From Gemmatimonadaceae bacterium (GTDB lineage: Bacteria; Gemmatimonadota; Gemmatimonadetes; Gemmatimonadales; Gemmatimonadaceae), in assembly GCA_019637355.1 (NCBI GenBank), contig JAHBVT010000001.1:992001-1056000 (forward strand): a DNA stretch of 64,000 nt. Reading direction: 5' to 3'. Every line of letters starts with the position of its first letter. Position 1 is the stretch's first letter. The position numbers and the translations under genes were made by a program. This document shows positions 7,457 through 17,184 of the stretch, piece after piece. Below the pieces are notes generated by a model. The model searched no databases. It had not been told where the DNA came from and was given only the letters and a program-made list of their open reading frames with translations.

Positions 7457-8923
7457 ATGCTCCGACCGCAGACCTTCGATCGCCTCCGTCACGCCGTGCT
7501 CCTCAGCGTGCTGGCGGCCGGCGCGGCGACGGCGGCTGAATCGCAGTCACTGCGGCCGGATTCGATTCCGCGGTTTCGCTACGAGTTGGAGCTGGCGCAG
7601 CAGTCCGGCGACTCCACCGCGATCGCCGATGCGCATTTCACGCTTGGGCTCGCCCACTGGCAGGACGATCGCTACGACAGCGCGCTCGTGCACCTGCTCC
7701 GCGTGCGCGCGTTGCGCACCGCGTTGCGCGACAGCGCGGGACTTGGCAGCGTCCTGAACAGCCTCGGGGCCACGCACTACCAAGCGGGAAACTACGAGCC
7801 GGCCCTTGAAGCCTACCTCGGCTCGCTCGCCCTGCGGCGCGCCATCGGAGACCTGCGCGGGATGGCGTTCAACTACGCCAACATCGGCAAGGCCTATCAG
7901 GATTGGGGCGACTATGATCGCGCGTCGGTGGCGCTCGACTCGGCCATCGCCATTGCCGAGCGTTCAGGCAACGGTCCGACGCTCGGCTACGCGCTGAACA
8001 CGATGGCCGCGGTGCACGTAGATCTGCGGCGCCACGCCTCGGCGCGCGACTTCGCCGAGCGGTCGTTGGCCGCGTACTACTCCGGCACGCCGCGCATCGG
8101 TGCGGTGGACTCCTCAAGTGCGTGGTCCATCAACAACCTGCTGCTGGGGCGCATCGACGTCGCCGAGGGTCGGCTTGAGGACGCCGAGCGTCGCTTTCGG
8201 CGCATCTACGACACGGCGATCCGCGGGCAGACGCGCCGGGGGCAGGCAGAGGCCCAGATTGGCCTCGGGAGCACCTACGAGGCCGGGCGGCAGTGGGGAC
8301 GAGCTGACGCGGCATACGCCGACGCCCTCACCGCGTCGCGCGCCATCGCCAACCGTGCGCTGTCACTGCGCGCGCTCGAGGGGCTCGCCCGCGTCGCCGA
8401 GGCGCGCGGCGATGCCCCTGCGGCACTCCGGCACCTGCGGACGCACGCGGCGTTGCGGGACTCGGTCTTCAGCCTGCGGACCTCGCAGCGCGTCTCGGCG
8501 ATGGAACTCGAGGCCGAGGCGGCGCGACAACTGGCGGCGACGGCCGAGCTTCGCGCGGCGCAGCGGCAGGCCGGTGAAGACCTCCGGCGGCAGCGCATCC
8601 TCACCAGTCTCGCGATCACGCTGTTGGCGCTGACGCTGGTGATGCTGGGTTCGCTGCTGCGGACCAACCGGCGACTGGAGGTCGCACGCGCCGAGGTCCG
8701 CGCGCTCTCGGGCTTCATCCCGATCTGCGCGCACTGCAAGAACGTCCGCGACGACGCCGGCTACTGGCAGTCCGTGGAGGCGTACGTGGCGTCGCGCTCC
8801 GAGGCGCAGTTTTCGCACGGCATCTGCAACAACTGCGGGCCGGCACTCTACGGTGAGGACTGGGTGCCGCATCCCGGCACCGACGCGGGTGCGGCGCCCG
8901 CAGCGCCCTCGTCCGCGGGCTGA
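7457..8923 (+). CDS. TPR-repeat membrane protein with C-terminal Cys-rich signalling module
   Basis: A 488-residue protein with a signal peptide (residues 1 to about 28). TPR-like helices run from about residue 60 to 330, including repeats such as NYEPALEAYLGSLALRRAIG and GDYDRASVALDSAIAIAERS. A charged coiled coil lies near 345-380 and one membrane helix near 382-402 (ILTSLAITLLALTLVMLGSLL is its core). The tail, from FIPICAHCKNVRDDAGYW to SHGICNNCG, has a CxxC...CxxC layout. It matches a short module often found at the ends of PAS or receiver-domain signalling proteins. No kinase or cyclase domain is present. The repeats would be periplasmic and the tail cytoplasmic. This looks like a receptor that passes a signal to an unknown partner. 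Confidence 0.85.
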   Translation: MLRPQTFDRLRHAVLLSVLAAGAATAAESQSLRPDSIPRFRYELELAQQSGDSTAIADAHFTLGLAHWQDDRYDSALVHLLRVRALRTALRDSAGLGSVLNSLGATHYQAGNYEPALEAYLGSLALRRAIGDLRGMAFNYANIGKAYQDWGDYDRASVALDSAIAIAERSGNGPTLGYALNTMAAVHVDLRRHASARDFAERSLAAYYSGTPRIGAVDSSSAWSINNLLLGRIDVAEGRLEDAERRFRRIYDTAIRGQTRRGQAEAQIGLGSTYEAGRQWGRADAAYADALTASRAIANRALSLRALEGLARVAEARGDAPAALRHLRTHAALRDSVFSLRTSQRVSAMELEAEAARQLAATAELRAAQRQAGEDLRRQRILTSLAITLLALTLVMLGSLLRTNRRLEVARAEVRALSGFIPICAHCKNVRDDAGYWQSVEAYVASRSEAQFSHGICNNCGPALYGEDWVPHPGTDAGAAPAAPSSAG

Positions 8924-8927
8924 GGCG

Positions 8928-9305
8928 CTAGGGCTCCACCAGCGTTACGCGGTCCGGCTTGTCGGGCACCACGCAGATGAACTCGAAGGGGCCCTCGACG
9001 ACCTCGTAGCTGTGCGGCACGCCCGCCGGAATGAACAGCGTGTCGTCGGCGCCGACCTCGTGCACCGCGTCGGCGATGCGGATCCGCGCGCGACCGCGCA
9101 GCACATACTGCTGGTGCTCGACGAGGTTCGTGTGGTAAGGCATCCCGCCGCCGGCGCCGAAGGTGAAGCGGCGCAGCACGAAGCCGGTCTCGCCCTGCTG
9201 CGGGCCGACGAGCACGCGGAAGGCGGCGTCGTGGCCGGCAGGGATGGAAGTGGGGGCGACGGCGTCGGCGGGGCGGACGGTCGCGGCGGGTTGGGAGGTG
9301 GCCAT
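8928..9305 (-). CDS. cupin-domain protein
   Basis: A 125-residue single-domain cupin. Metal-ligand motif 1 is GGMPYHTNLVEHQQYVLRG, and motif 2 is DDTLFIPAGVPHSYEV. The substrate is not evident; the family includes dioxygenases, isomerases and sensors. ATG at 9305 was chosen. An in-frame ATG at 9347 would add 14 residues and reach into the promoter region of the divergent gene at 9387. The stop lies five bases from the end of the convergent TPR gene. Confidence 0.8.
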   Translation of the reverse strand: MATSQPAATVRPADAVAPTSIPAGHDAAFRVLVGPQQGETGFVLRRFTFGAGGGMPYHTNLVEHQQYVLRGRARIRIADAVHEVGADDTLFIPAGVPHSYEVVEGPFEFICVVPDKPDRVTLVEP

Positions 9306-9386
9306 AGGCGGGACAACGGGTGAGGGATGCCGTACGTTATCTGACATTGCCCGATCGCGCAGGCTCCCTTCCTTCGGAGACCCACT

Positions 9387-12300
9387 GTGTCCCGCTCGCT
9401 GTCCGCCGTCCGTCGCGCCCTCGGCGCCGCGCTCGCCCTCAGCCTGGCCGCTCCGTTGGCCGCCCAGATTCCCGTCGCAGAGGAGCTGAACGCGCTCCAT
9501 CTCCGGAGCATCGGGCCGGCGACGATGTCGGGCCGCATCGCCGATGTCGCCGTGGTCGAGTCGAATCCGGCCATCTGGTACGTGGCCACCGCCCACGGCG
9601 GCGTGTGGAAGACGACCAACAGCGGCACGACCTGGGCGCCGATGCTGCAGGATCAGGGCTTGATGTCCTTCGGCGACGTGACGGTGTCGCAGCAGGATCC
9701 CAATCTCGTGTGGGCCGGCGGCGGCGAGAGCAACAACCGGCAGTCCACGAGTTGGGGCAGCGGCGTCTGGAAGTCCACCGATGCGGGCGAGACCTGGACG
9801 CATATGGGGCTCGCGGAGTCCAAGCACATCCATCGCATCGTGATCGACCCGACGAACAACGACGTGGTGTACGTCGCGGCGACGGGGCCGCTGTTCGGCA
9901 GCGGCGGTGAGCGCGGCGTGTACAAGACGACCGACGGGGGGCGCAGTTGGCGCCGCGTGCTGGCCGGCGATGCCGACACCGGCGCGAACGACATCGTGAT
10001 GCATCCGCGCGATCCCAAGGTGCTGTTCGTCTCGTTGTACCAGCGTCGGCGCAGTGAATGCTGTATGAACGGCGGCGGGCCCGGCAGCGGGCTGTTCCGC
10101 ACGGCCGATGGCGGCGAGACCTGGTCGCGCGTCGAGGGCGGGTATCCCAGCGGCGTGCTCGGGCGCATCGCGGTGGACATCTCACGCTCGCATCCCGACG
10201 TGGTGTACTCGTTGGTCGAGGCGCCGGCGCCGGCGCAGGGCCAGACGGCGCAGACCGGACTGTGGCGCTCCAACGACGGCGGCGCCAGTTGGGAGAAGGT
10301 GAACAACGCCAATCCGCGCCCGATGTACTTCTCGAAGGTCTTGGTGGACCCGACGACGCCCGAGACCCTGTACTTCGGTGGCGTTGGCCTGCATATGTCG
10401 CTCGACGGCGGTAAGTCCGTGGAGCCGGACGCGGCGCTGGCCACGCACGATGACATCCACGCGCTGTGGGTGAATCCGGCCAACCCGCTGCACATCGTCA
10501 TCGGGAACGACGGTGGGATGGCGGTCTCGCACGACCAGGCCAGGCGCTGGCATTTCGTGCCGAACTTGCCGGTGGGGCTGTTCTATCACGTGAGCTTCGA
10601 CAACAGCGTCCCGTTCAACATCTGCGGCGGGATGCAGGACAACTACAACTGGTGCGGCCCCAGCCGCTCGCGCTTCAGCCGCGGCATCCAGAACTACGAC
10701 TGGTTCCAGATCCTCGGCGGCGACGGCTTTCACGCGATTCCCGACCTGCGCGACCCGCAGATCGTGTATACCGAGTCGCAGAACGGCAATATGATCCGCC
10801 GCAACATCGTCACTGGGGAGTCCAAGAGCATCCGGCCGACGCCGCTGAACGTGTCGCCGGCACCGGCGCAGGGCGAGACATACCGCTACCAGTGGGATGC
10901 GCCGATGATGCTCTCGCCGCACGATCCGGGTGTGCTCTACGTGGCGGCCAACAAGGTCTTCCGCTCGACCGACCGCGGCGATTCGTGGACGGTGATTTCG
11001 CCGGACCTCACGACCCAGGCCAACCGGGACACGATCCTGACGATGGGCGTGGCGGGCCGCGACATCACGATCGCGCGCAACGACGGCATCTCGTTCTGGC
11101 CGGCGATCGTCTCGCTGGCAGAGTCGCCGGCGCAGCGCGGCGTGCTCTGGACCGGAACCGACGATGGCACCGTCAGCGTGACGCGCGACGGAGGTGCGAC
11201 GTGGACGAATGTGACGGCGAACATCCCCGGGTTCCCGCGCGGGGCCTACGTCGGTGAGGTGGTGCCGTCCAAGGCGGCCGCCGGCCGTGCCTACGTGGTG
11301 GTGCCGAACTACCGGCAGAACGACTACGCCGCCTACGTGTGGGTGACCGAGGACTTCGGTGCCAGCTTCACTCGCGTGGACGCCGGGCTGCGCGGCGAGA
11401 CGGTGCGCACCCTCACCGAGGATCCGCGCAACGCCGACGTGCTCTACGCCGGCACCGAGACGGGCCTCTTCGTCTCGCTCGACCGCGCCCGCAGCTGGCG
11501 CCGCTTCAAGTCGAACCTGCCGGACGTGCGCATCGACGAGATCACGATCCATCCGCGCGACAACGCGATGCTCGTCGCCACGCACGGGCGGGCGCTGTTC
11601 GTGCTTGATGACCTCGCGCCGGTGCAGGAGCTGGCCGCCGCGACGGCGTCCGCCCGCGCGGCGACGCTGTTCACGCCCGCGAACGCGCTGCAGTGGAAGC
11701 TGAAGGATGACCGCAACGAGGAGTTCTGGGGGCACCAGTGGTTCGCGGGAGAGAACCCGCCGGTGGAAGCGGTGCTGCACTTGCACGTGGCCAGGCCTCC
11801 AGCGGCGATGGAGCTTCGCGTGCGGAGTGCGCGCAACGAGCTCGTGCGCACGATTCCCGTGCCGGATGCGAAGCGCAGTGCCGGGTTGCAGGCGCTGTGC
11901 TGGGATATGCGCTACGCTCCGATTGCGACCGGTAGCGCGCCCGCCGGAGGTCCGGGTGGTGGTGGCGGCGGCTTCGGCGGGCAGGGCGCGCCGCGCCCGA
12001 TTCCCGACGTGCGCGCCCCGATTCCCGAACCTGGCTACAAGCCGAAGAACATCTGCGGCGGTGGCGGCGGTGGCGGCTTCGGCTTCGGCGGGGGCGCGGC
12101 CAATGCCGGTCCGTACGTCTCGCCGGGCCGTTACGACATCGAACTGGTCGCCGACGGCGCCGTGATCGACCGCAAGTCACTGACGGTGCTCGCGGATCCC
12201 GCCGTGCGATTCACGGCCCAGGAGCGCGCGGGCTACGACCGCCTCACGCGTGAGTTGCACGAGGAGCACCAGCGCGCGGCCACGGTCGTGTCGCGGCTCA

Positions 12301-12698
12301 CGACGCTGCGCAGTCAACTGACCACGGCGACGCAGCGGGCGGACTCGCTTCAGCTCAGTCCGGATGAACGCGCGCGCATCGAGGCGCTGTCCACGCGGCT
12401 CGAGGCGATCCGACCGACCTTCGGTCTCAGCATCACGCCGCCGCAGGGCGGCGGGGGTGGGGGCGGAGGCGGCTTCGGCGGCGGTGCCGCGCAGACTGGC
12501 AACGTCTACGCGCGCTTCACCGGACTCAAGGCCGGCGTCATCGGACTGTGGGAGACGCCGAGTGCCGGCGTGCAGCGGCAGCTCCGTGATGTGCGTGCGG
12601 CGCTGGCGCCGGCGCTTCGTCAGGCCGACGCGCTGCTGGCCGATGCGACGCGGCTCGGCCAGGCGCTGCAGGCGAAGGGGGTGACGCTCGCGCCGTGA
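9387..12698 (+). CDS. large secreted BNR/VPS10-type beta-propeller protein
   Basis: A 1103-residue exported protein. The signal peptide covers about residues 1-27 (ALALSLAAPLAAQ). Asp-box/BNR turns recur through residues 40-750, for example GGVWKTTNSGTTW, SGVWKSTDAGETW, RGVYKTTDGGRSW and GLFRTADGGETW, as in sortilin-like and sialidase-type propellers. The C-terminal third is not propeller. It has an immunoglobulin-like stretch and a helical region rich in Arg, broken by three glycine-rich loops (about residues 857-868, 890-902 and 1026-1038). Such proteins are often labelled glycosyl hydrolases, but catalytic residues are not evident. It is divergent from the cupin gene. Confidence 0.85.
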   Translation: MSRSLSAVRRALGAALALSLAAPLAAQIPVAEELNALHLRSIGPATMSGRIADVAVVESNPAIWYVATAHGGVWKTTNSGTTWAPMLQDQGLMSFGDVTVSQQDPNLVWAGGGESNNRQSTSWGSGVWKSTDAGETWTHMGLAESKHIHRIVIDPTNNDVVYVAATGPLFGSGGERGVYKTTDGGRSWRRVLAGDADTGANDIVMHPRDPKVLFVSLYQRRRSECCMNGGGPGSGLFRTADGGETWSRVEGGYPSGVLGRIAVDISRSHPDVVYSLVEAPAPAQGQTAQTGLWRSNDGGASWEKVNNANPRPMYFSKVLVDPTTPETLYFGGVGLHMSLDGGKSVEPDAALATHDDIHALWVNPANPLHIVIGNDGGMAVSHDQARRWHFVPNLPVGLFYHVSFDNSVPFNICGGMQDNYNWCGPSRSRFSRGIQNYDWFQILGGDGFHAIPDLRDPQIVYTESQNGNMIRRNIVTGESKSIRPTPLNVSPAPAQGETYRYQWDAPMMLSPHDPGVLYVAANKVFRSTDRGDSWTVISPDLTTQANRDTILTMGVAGRDITIARNDGISFWPAIVSLAESPAQRGVLWTGTDDGTVSVTRDGGATWTNVTANIPGFPRGAYVGEVVPSKAAAGRAYVVVPNYRQNDYAAYVWVTEDFGASFTRVDAGLRGETVRTLTEDPRNADVLYAGTETGLFVSLDRARSWRRFKSNLPDVRIDEITIHPRDNAMLVATHGRALFVLDDLAPVQELAAATASARAATLFTPANALQWKLKDDRNEEFWGHQWFAGENPPVEAVLHLHVARPPAAMELRVRSARNELVRTIPVPDAKRSAGLQALCWDMRYAPIATGSAPAGGPGGGGGGFGGQGAPRPIPDVRAPIPEPGYKPKNICGGGGGGGFGFGGGAANAGPYVSPGRYDIELVADGAVIDRKSLTVLADPAVRFTAQERAGYDRLTRELHEEHQRAATVVSRLTTLRSQLTTATQRADSLQLSPDERARIEALSTRLEAIRPTFGLSITPPQGGGGGGGGGFGGGAAQTGNVYARFTGLKAGVIGLWETPSAGVQRQLRDVRAALAPALRQADALLADATRLGQALQAKGVTLAP

Positions 12699-12708
12699 GG
12701 CGCGGGCG

Positions 12709-13071
12709 TCACTGCTCCGCTTTCCTGATCCAGAAGTTACGGAGCTGGTCGCCGCCGGAGAGGGCGAGTTGTACCGAAAGGGGATCGTAGCCGTCCCGCG
12801 AGACGATGAACAGCGCGGCCCACGCCTGGATGCCGTCGAGGTTGTAGTTCCCGTCGGCATCCGTGGTGGCGGAGACGGAGGCGGACTGGACCGTGACGGT
12901 CGCGCCGGCAACCGGCTGGTTGGTTGCCAAATCGAACACGCGTCCGCGCACCAACGTCGTCGGGTAGTTGGACGGCGGCTCTGGCCAGTCCACCCGGTTG
13001 GGTTCGCCGTAGATGGCATTGCAGCCGCTAAGCGCCAGGATCGAGAGGATGAGCAGGCGGCGAATCGGCAT
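12709..13071 (-). CDS. lipoprotein with carboxypeptidase-regulatory-like domain
   Basis: A 120-residue protein with a lipobox at LALSGC (Cys about residue 17), so probably lipid-anchored in the outer membrane or periplasm. The mature part contains RGRVFDLATNQPVAGATVTV and TTDADGNYNLDGI, the signature of carboxypeptidase-regulatory-like beta-sandwich domains. These act as structural or carbohydrate-binding modules rather than enzymes. ATG at 13071 was preferred over an upstream in-frame start because it begins a proper lipoprotein signal (MPIRRLLILSILALSGC). The gene is convergent with the BNR gene, 10 bases apart. Confidence 0.8.
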   Translation of the reverse strand: MPIRRLLILSILALSGCNAIYGEPNRVDWPEPPSNYPTTLVRGRVFDLATNQPVAGATVTVQSASVSATTDADGNYNLDGIQAWAALFIVSRDGYDPLSVQLALSGGDQLRNFWIRKAEQ

Positions 13072-13190
13072 CGGGCGGGACGGCGAGTGAAGAGTTCGCG
13101 GGCGGGTACTGCACCCGTCTAACTTTGTTCGATCCCGCCCCCTGACACAAGCACCTGGGCGACCATTCGCCGCCACTTCCAAATTCCGCC

Positions 13191-14363
13191 GTGAAGACCA
13201 CCGCCCGCTTCGACTCGCTGCCCGTCTACCTGCTCGCCACCATCCCGCAGAAGAAGCGGGACCTCCTCGCGCGCGGCGTGGACGTGATCGACCTCGGTGC
13301 CGGGGATGCCGACCTGCCGGCTCCGCTCGCCGCCGTCGAGGCCCTGGTGCAGGCGGTGCGGGATCCGGCGATGAGCCGCTACGGCTTCGGGCTCGGCCTG
13401 CCGCGCTATCGCGAGGCTGTCAGCGCGTGGATGCAGCGGCGTTTCGGCCAGCGCTTCGATCCCCTCAAGGAAATCGTACCGCTGATCGGCTCCAAGGAAG
13501 GCATCGCGCACTTCTGCCTCGCGACGCTGCAAAAGGGTGATGTCGCCATCATCCCGGACCCGGGCTACCTCGCGTACCTGGGCGGCACGCTATTGAGCGA
13601 AGCCGAGCCGTATCTCTATCCAATCACACCGCGCACGAACTTTCTTGTCGAGTTGGACGACATCCCGGCCGACGTCCTGTCGCGGGCCAAGGTGCTGTTC
13701 CTGAACTACCCGAACAACCCGACCGCCGCCATCGCGCCGATGGAGTACCTCGAGCGCGTGGTGCGTCGCTGCAAGGAGTTGGGCATCGTCCTGCTCTTCG
13801 ACAACGCGTACTCGGAGATGACCTTCGACGGCTACGTCGCGCCGAGCATCTTCGACGTGCCGGGGGCACGAGACGTGGCCATCGAGTTCCACTCGATGTC
13901 GAAGACCTACAATATGACCGGCTGGCGCTGCGGCTGGGCCTGCGGCAATGCGGAGCTGATCGGCGTACTGGCCAAGACGAAGAGCTTCCTCGACACCGGC
14001 CAGTTTATGGCGGTGCAGGCGGCGGCGGTGGCGGCGTTGGAGGCACACGCCGATTGGGTGCCGGGTAACATCGCCGTGTTCAAGGAGCGGCGCGACGCGG
14101 CCGTGGCTGCGTTTCGCGCCAATGGCTTCGAGGTCGAGGCACCGAAGGCTTCGATGTACCTCTGGGTGCCCTTGCCGACCGACGTGCCATCGCTGGCCTT
14201 TCACGAGCGACTGATGGAGGAGGAAGGCGTGATCGTGCTCGCGGGGTCCTCGCTGGGAGCGGGCGGGGAAGGCTTCTTCCGCATCTCCTTCATTACCGGC
14301 CCGGCGCGGATCGCCGAGGCGGCCGCGCGCGCGGGACGTGTGCTCGCGCGGATGCGGGGATGA
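13191..14363 (+). CDS. class I/II PLP aminotransferase, LL-diaminopimelate aminotransferase-like
   Basis: A 390-residue fold-type I aminotransferase with a GTG start. PLP contacts are visible: SKEGIAHF (phosphate loop, about residue 103), YPNNPTAAI (Asn), DNAYSEMTFDG (Asp) and the Schiff-base lysine K238 in SMSKTYNMTGWR. The N-terminus KKRDLLARGVDVIDLGAGDADLP resembles the DapL/alanine-aminotransferase subgroup. DapL makes LL-diaminopimelate for lysine and the cell wall, but other substrates are possible and no lysine-pathway genes are near. The stop overlaps the next start (ATGA). Confidence 0.85.
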   Translation: MKTTARFDSLPVYLLATIPQKKRDLLARGVDVIDLGAGDADLPAPLAAVEALVQAVRDPAMSRYGFGLGLPRYREAVSAWMQRRFGQRFDPLKEIVPLIGSKEGIAHFCLATLQKGDVAIIPDPGYLAYLGGTLLSEAEPYLYPITPRTNFLVELDDIPADVLSRAKVLFLNYPNNPTAAIAPMEYLERVVRRCKELGIVLLFDNAYSEMTFDGYVAPSIFDVPGARDVAIEFHSMSKTYNMTGWRCGWACGNAELIGVLAKTKSFLDTGQFMAVQAAAVAALEAHADWVPGNIAVFKERRDAAVAAFRANGFEVEAPKASMYLWVPLPTDVPSLAFHERLMEEEGVIVLAGSSLGAGGEGFFRISFITGPARIAEAAARAGRVLARMRG

Positions 14364-14959
14364 GGCGCGCGGCGGGGCTCGCGGGAATTGCGCTGCTGCT
14401 CCTCGTGGGCGCGGGCTGCAGTCGCGCCACGCGTACCGGCGCCGCGCCGCCGGTGCCGGTGGGCCCGACGGATCGCATCCGCCTCGACACGCTCCCCTAC
14501 GGCGCACGGTTCCGATGGGCGGACCCGCGTTCCGTCTTCGCGGGCGTTTCCGACCGCGACGTCGAACGCGCGATGAGCTTCGAGGCGCACGAGCAGCGCC
14601 GATTCTTCCTCGCCGTCCTCGACGCAAACGGCTGGCGCGCCGTCCCGGATAGTGCGGAGTACGCCCTCGTCGCGTTGAAGAGCACGCGTGCGATACGGAA
14701 TGTCACCTTCGTGCCGGACCCGAGGAACGAAGAGCGGCCTGATCCGTGCGCAGGGCAGTTACCGCAGAACTGCCGCCCGCCACGACAGATTCACTATCCG
14801 CCGCGGAGGGTTGTCGAGGACCAGACCGAGGTCCGGCAGCTGTATGCCGTCGTCCGGCTGCGCGACGGCGCCACACGCTGGTGGATCGTGCTCGGCGAGA
14901 ACCCCGGCGGTGTGCCGGTCGCACTTCTGCAGATGCTCCGGAACGGCCACGAACACTGA
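14360..14959 (+). CDS. lipoprotein of unknown function
   Basis: A 199-residue protein with a lipoprotein signal ending LVGAGC (Cys20). The body has no family I recognise. It holds one pair of cysteines in DPCAGQLPQNC and a C-terminal stretch with WWIVLGENPGG. It starts inside the stop of the aminotransferase gene (ATGA), so the two are co-translated, but the link in function is unclear. Confidence 0.7.
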   Translation: MRRAAGLAGIALLLLVGAGCSRATRTGAAPPVPVGPTDRIRLDTLPYGARFRWADPRSVFAGVSDRDVERAMSFEAHEQRRFFLAVLDANGWRAVPDSAEYALVALKSTRAIRNVTFVPDPRNEERPDPCAGQLPQNCRPPRQIHYPPRRVVEDQTEVRQLYAVVRLRDGATRWWIVLGENPGGVPVALLQMLRNGHEH

Positions 14960-15033
14960 GTCGCGCCGTTCAGCAGGCCACCGTCGACGCGCGTAGTCTT
15001 CCTGTGCGTCTTCACTCCAGCCTCGACCAACCG

Positions 15034-17154
15034 ATGCGTCTACTGCGAAACAGCCTCCTTGCCCTCCTGATCGTGCCCGGGGCGCTCGCCGCCCAGCGGG
15101 CGATGCAGCCCAACGACTGGCATCGCCTCACGAACGTGTCGCAACCCGCGATGTCGCCGGACGGCCGCAGCGTCGCCTTCACCGTGACGACCGTCAATGA
15201 GCGCGAAAACAAGCGGCACCAGGAAGTCTGGGTGGTGCCCACCGCCGGTGGCGATCCGCAGCGCTATACCGCGTCAGCCTTCGAGAGCAGTTCGCCGCGC
15301 TTCTCCCCCGACGGCAAGTACCTGTTGTTCTCGTCGCAGCGCCCGGGCGGCAGCGGCAACACCTGGGCCATCCGAATGGACGCACCGAGCGGAGAGGCGA
15401 CACAGTTGGAGAATTGGCCGAACGGGTCGTGGCCGCGCGACGGCAAGTTCGCCGTCTTCTCGGCGCCGGTCGCGACGGATTCTGCGCCGGCGGCCCCCGC
15501 AGGGCCGGACCCCTTCGCACGGATGCAGGCGATGGCGCGTCCGCCCTTCGGCGCCATCACCAAGCCGGTGGACCCGGCACGCTTCGACGGCCGACACATC
15601 GTGCACCAGCGCTACAAGGCCAACGGGCCGGGCTTCCTGCCCGGTGCGCGCACGGCGCCGCAGGTCCGTCCGCAGCAGCTCTTCACGCAAGCGCCGGGCG
15701 CGCGTCGCACGCAGCTGACGAGCACGGCGTACTCCCATCGGAGCCCGGTGGTCTCGCCGGACGGACGCTTCATCGCGTTCATCGCCGACGCCGAGCTGCG
15801 CCCGGATTCCCTCGTGCAGGCCATCGCCGATTCGCTGAGTCGGCTGCCCTACGACACCGCGCGCGATGAGGCGCCGCGCAACGACGCCGACATCTATATC
15901 ATCCCCGTCGCCGGCGGCACGCCGCGCAAGCTCGCGGCGCTGACGGGCACGGAGACGAACCTCACGTGGTCGCCGGATGGTCGGCAGCTGGCGTTCGTGC
16001 ACCGCGAAACGCGGGCGTCGAACGCGCGGCTGATGGTGATCCCGGTGGCCGGCGGCACGCCGACCAACCTCACGCCCACCTGGCAGTACGAGCCGGGCGG
16101 AATGGAGTGGCTGCCCAGTGGCGAGATCGCGATGTGGGCGGAGATCGGCGGCAGCTCCGCGCTGCACCTGGTGAACCCGCGCACCGGACAGATGCGGACC
16201 GTGCTGAGCGGACGTCGCAAGATGAATGGCTACAGCTTCGACGCTGCCGGGCGGCAGGTCGCCTACGTATCGACGAGCGTCACGCAGCCCACGGAGCTGT
16301 ATGTCGCCGGCGCCGACGGGCGGAACGAGCGCAAGCTCACGGGCTTCAACGACGCGCTGAACCGCGAAGTCGCCTGGAGCGACGCCGAGCGCATCACGTA
16401 CAAGTCGGTCGGCGACGTGGAGATCGAGGGCTGGCTGATGAAGCCCTTCGGCTACCAGGCGGGTCGGCGCTATCCGCTGGTGCTCTACATCCACGGCGGA
16501 CCGCACTCGCAGTACGGGGAGCAGTGGTTCGACGAGACGCAGAACCTCGCGGCCGCCGGCTTTATGGTGCTGTACACGAATCCGCGCGGGTCCAGCGGCT
16601 ACGGCGCCGACTTCACGTACAGCACGCGCGGCCGCTGGTTCGCCGAGGACTACGAGGACCTGATGAAGGCCGTCGACATCGTCGCCGCGCGGCCGGACGT
16701 GGATTCCACGCGGATGGGCGTCACCGGCGGCTCCTACGGCGGCGTGATGACGGCGTGGGTCACGGTGAAGACGAACCGCTTCAAGGCGGCGCAGGCGGAC
16801 CGAATGATCTCCAACTGGTGGTCGTGGTGGGGCACCTCCGATGCCCAGGGCCTCACCGAGTTCGAGTTCTTCGGCCGCCCCTGGGACAACCCGGCGATGT
16901 ACGACTCGCTCTCGCCGATCCGCTACGTGCGCCAGGTGCAGACGCCGACGTTCATCCTGCAATCCGAAGAAGACCACCGCACGCCGATGACCGACGCCGA
17001 GCAGTGGTTCGCGGCGCTGGTCCGCCAGGGGGTGCCGGTGGAGTTCGTGCGCTATCCGCGGTCCACCCACGACCTTTCGCGCACGGGCGAGCCCTGGCTG
17101 CTGGTGGACCGGCTCGGGCGGCTCCGCGACTGGTTCGGGCACTGGTTGCAGTAG
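15034..17154 (+). CDS. secreted S9-family serine peptidase
   Basis: A 706-residue prolyl-oligopeptidase-type peptidase. The signal peptide ends near residue 20 (VPGALAAQ). WD40-like/TolB-type propeller repeats span about residues 35-430 (SPDGRSVAFTV, SPDGKYLLFSS, SPDGRFIAFIA, SPDGRQLAFVH). The alpha/beta hydrolase domain fills the rest. The triad is visible: Ser567 in GGSYGG, Asp647 in SEEDHRTPM and His679 in STHDLS. It would degrade peptides outside the cytoplasm. ATG at 15034 was chosen because a clean signal peptide begins there; the frame stays open for 288 bases upstream. Confidence 0.92.
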   Translation: MRLLRNSLLALLIVPGALAAQRAMQPNDWHRLTNVSQPAMSPDGRSVAFTVTTVNERENKRHQEVWVVPTAGGDPQRYTASAFESSSPRFSPDGKYLLFSSQRPGGSGNTWAIRMDAPSGEATQLENWPNGSWPRDGKFAVFSAPVATDSAPAAPAGPDPFARMQAMARPPFGAITKPVDPARFDGRHIVHQRYKANGPGFLPGARTAPQVRPQQLFTQAPGARRTQLTSTAYSHRSPVVSPDGRFIAFIADAELRPDSLVQAIADSLSRLPYDTARDEAPRNDADIYIIPVAGGTPRKLAALTGTETNLTWSPDGRQLAFVHRETRASNARLMVIPVAGGTPTNLTPTWQYEPGGMEWLPSGEIAMWAEIGGSSALHLVNPRTGQMRTVLSGRRKMNGYSFDAAGRQVAYVSTSVTQPTELYVAGADGRNERKLTGFNDALNREVAWSDAERITYKSVGDVEIEGWLMKPFGYQAGRRYPLVLYIHGGPHSQYGEQWFDETQNLAAAGFMVLYTNPRGSSGYGADFTYSTRGRWFAEDYEDLMKAVDIVAARPDVDSTRMGVTGGSYGGVMTAWVTVKTNRFKAAQADRMISNWWSWWGTSDAQGLTEFEFFGRPWDNPAMYDSLSPIRYVRQVQTPTFILQSEEDHRTPMTDAEQWFAALVRQGVPVEFVRYPRSTHDLSRTGEPWLLVDRLGRLRDWFGHWLQ

Positions 17155-17184
17155 CCGCGTCGCGCATCCCGTCGCATCTTCTGC

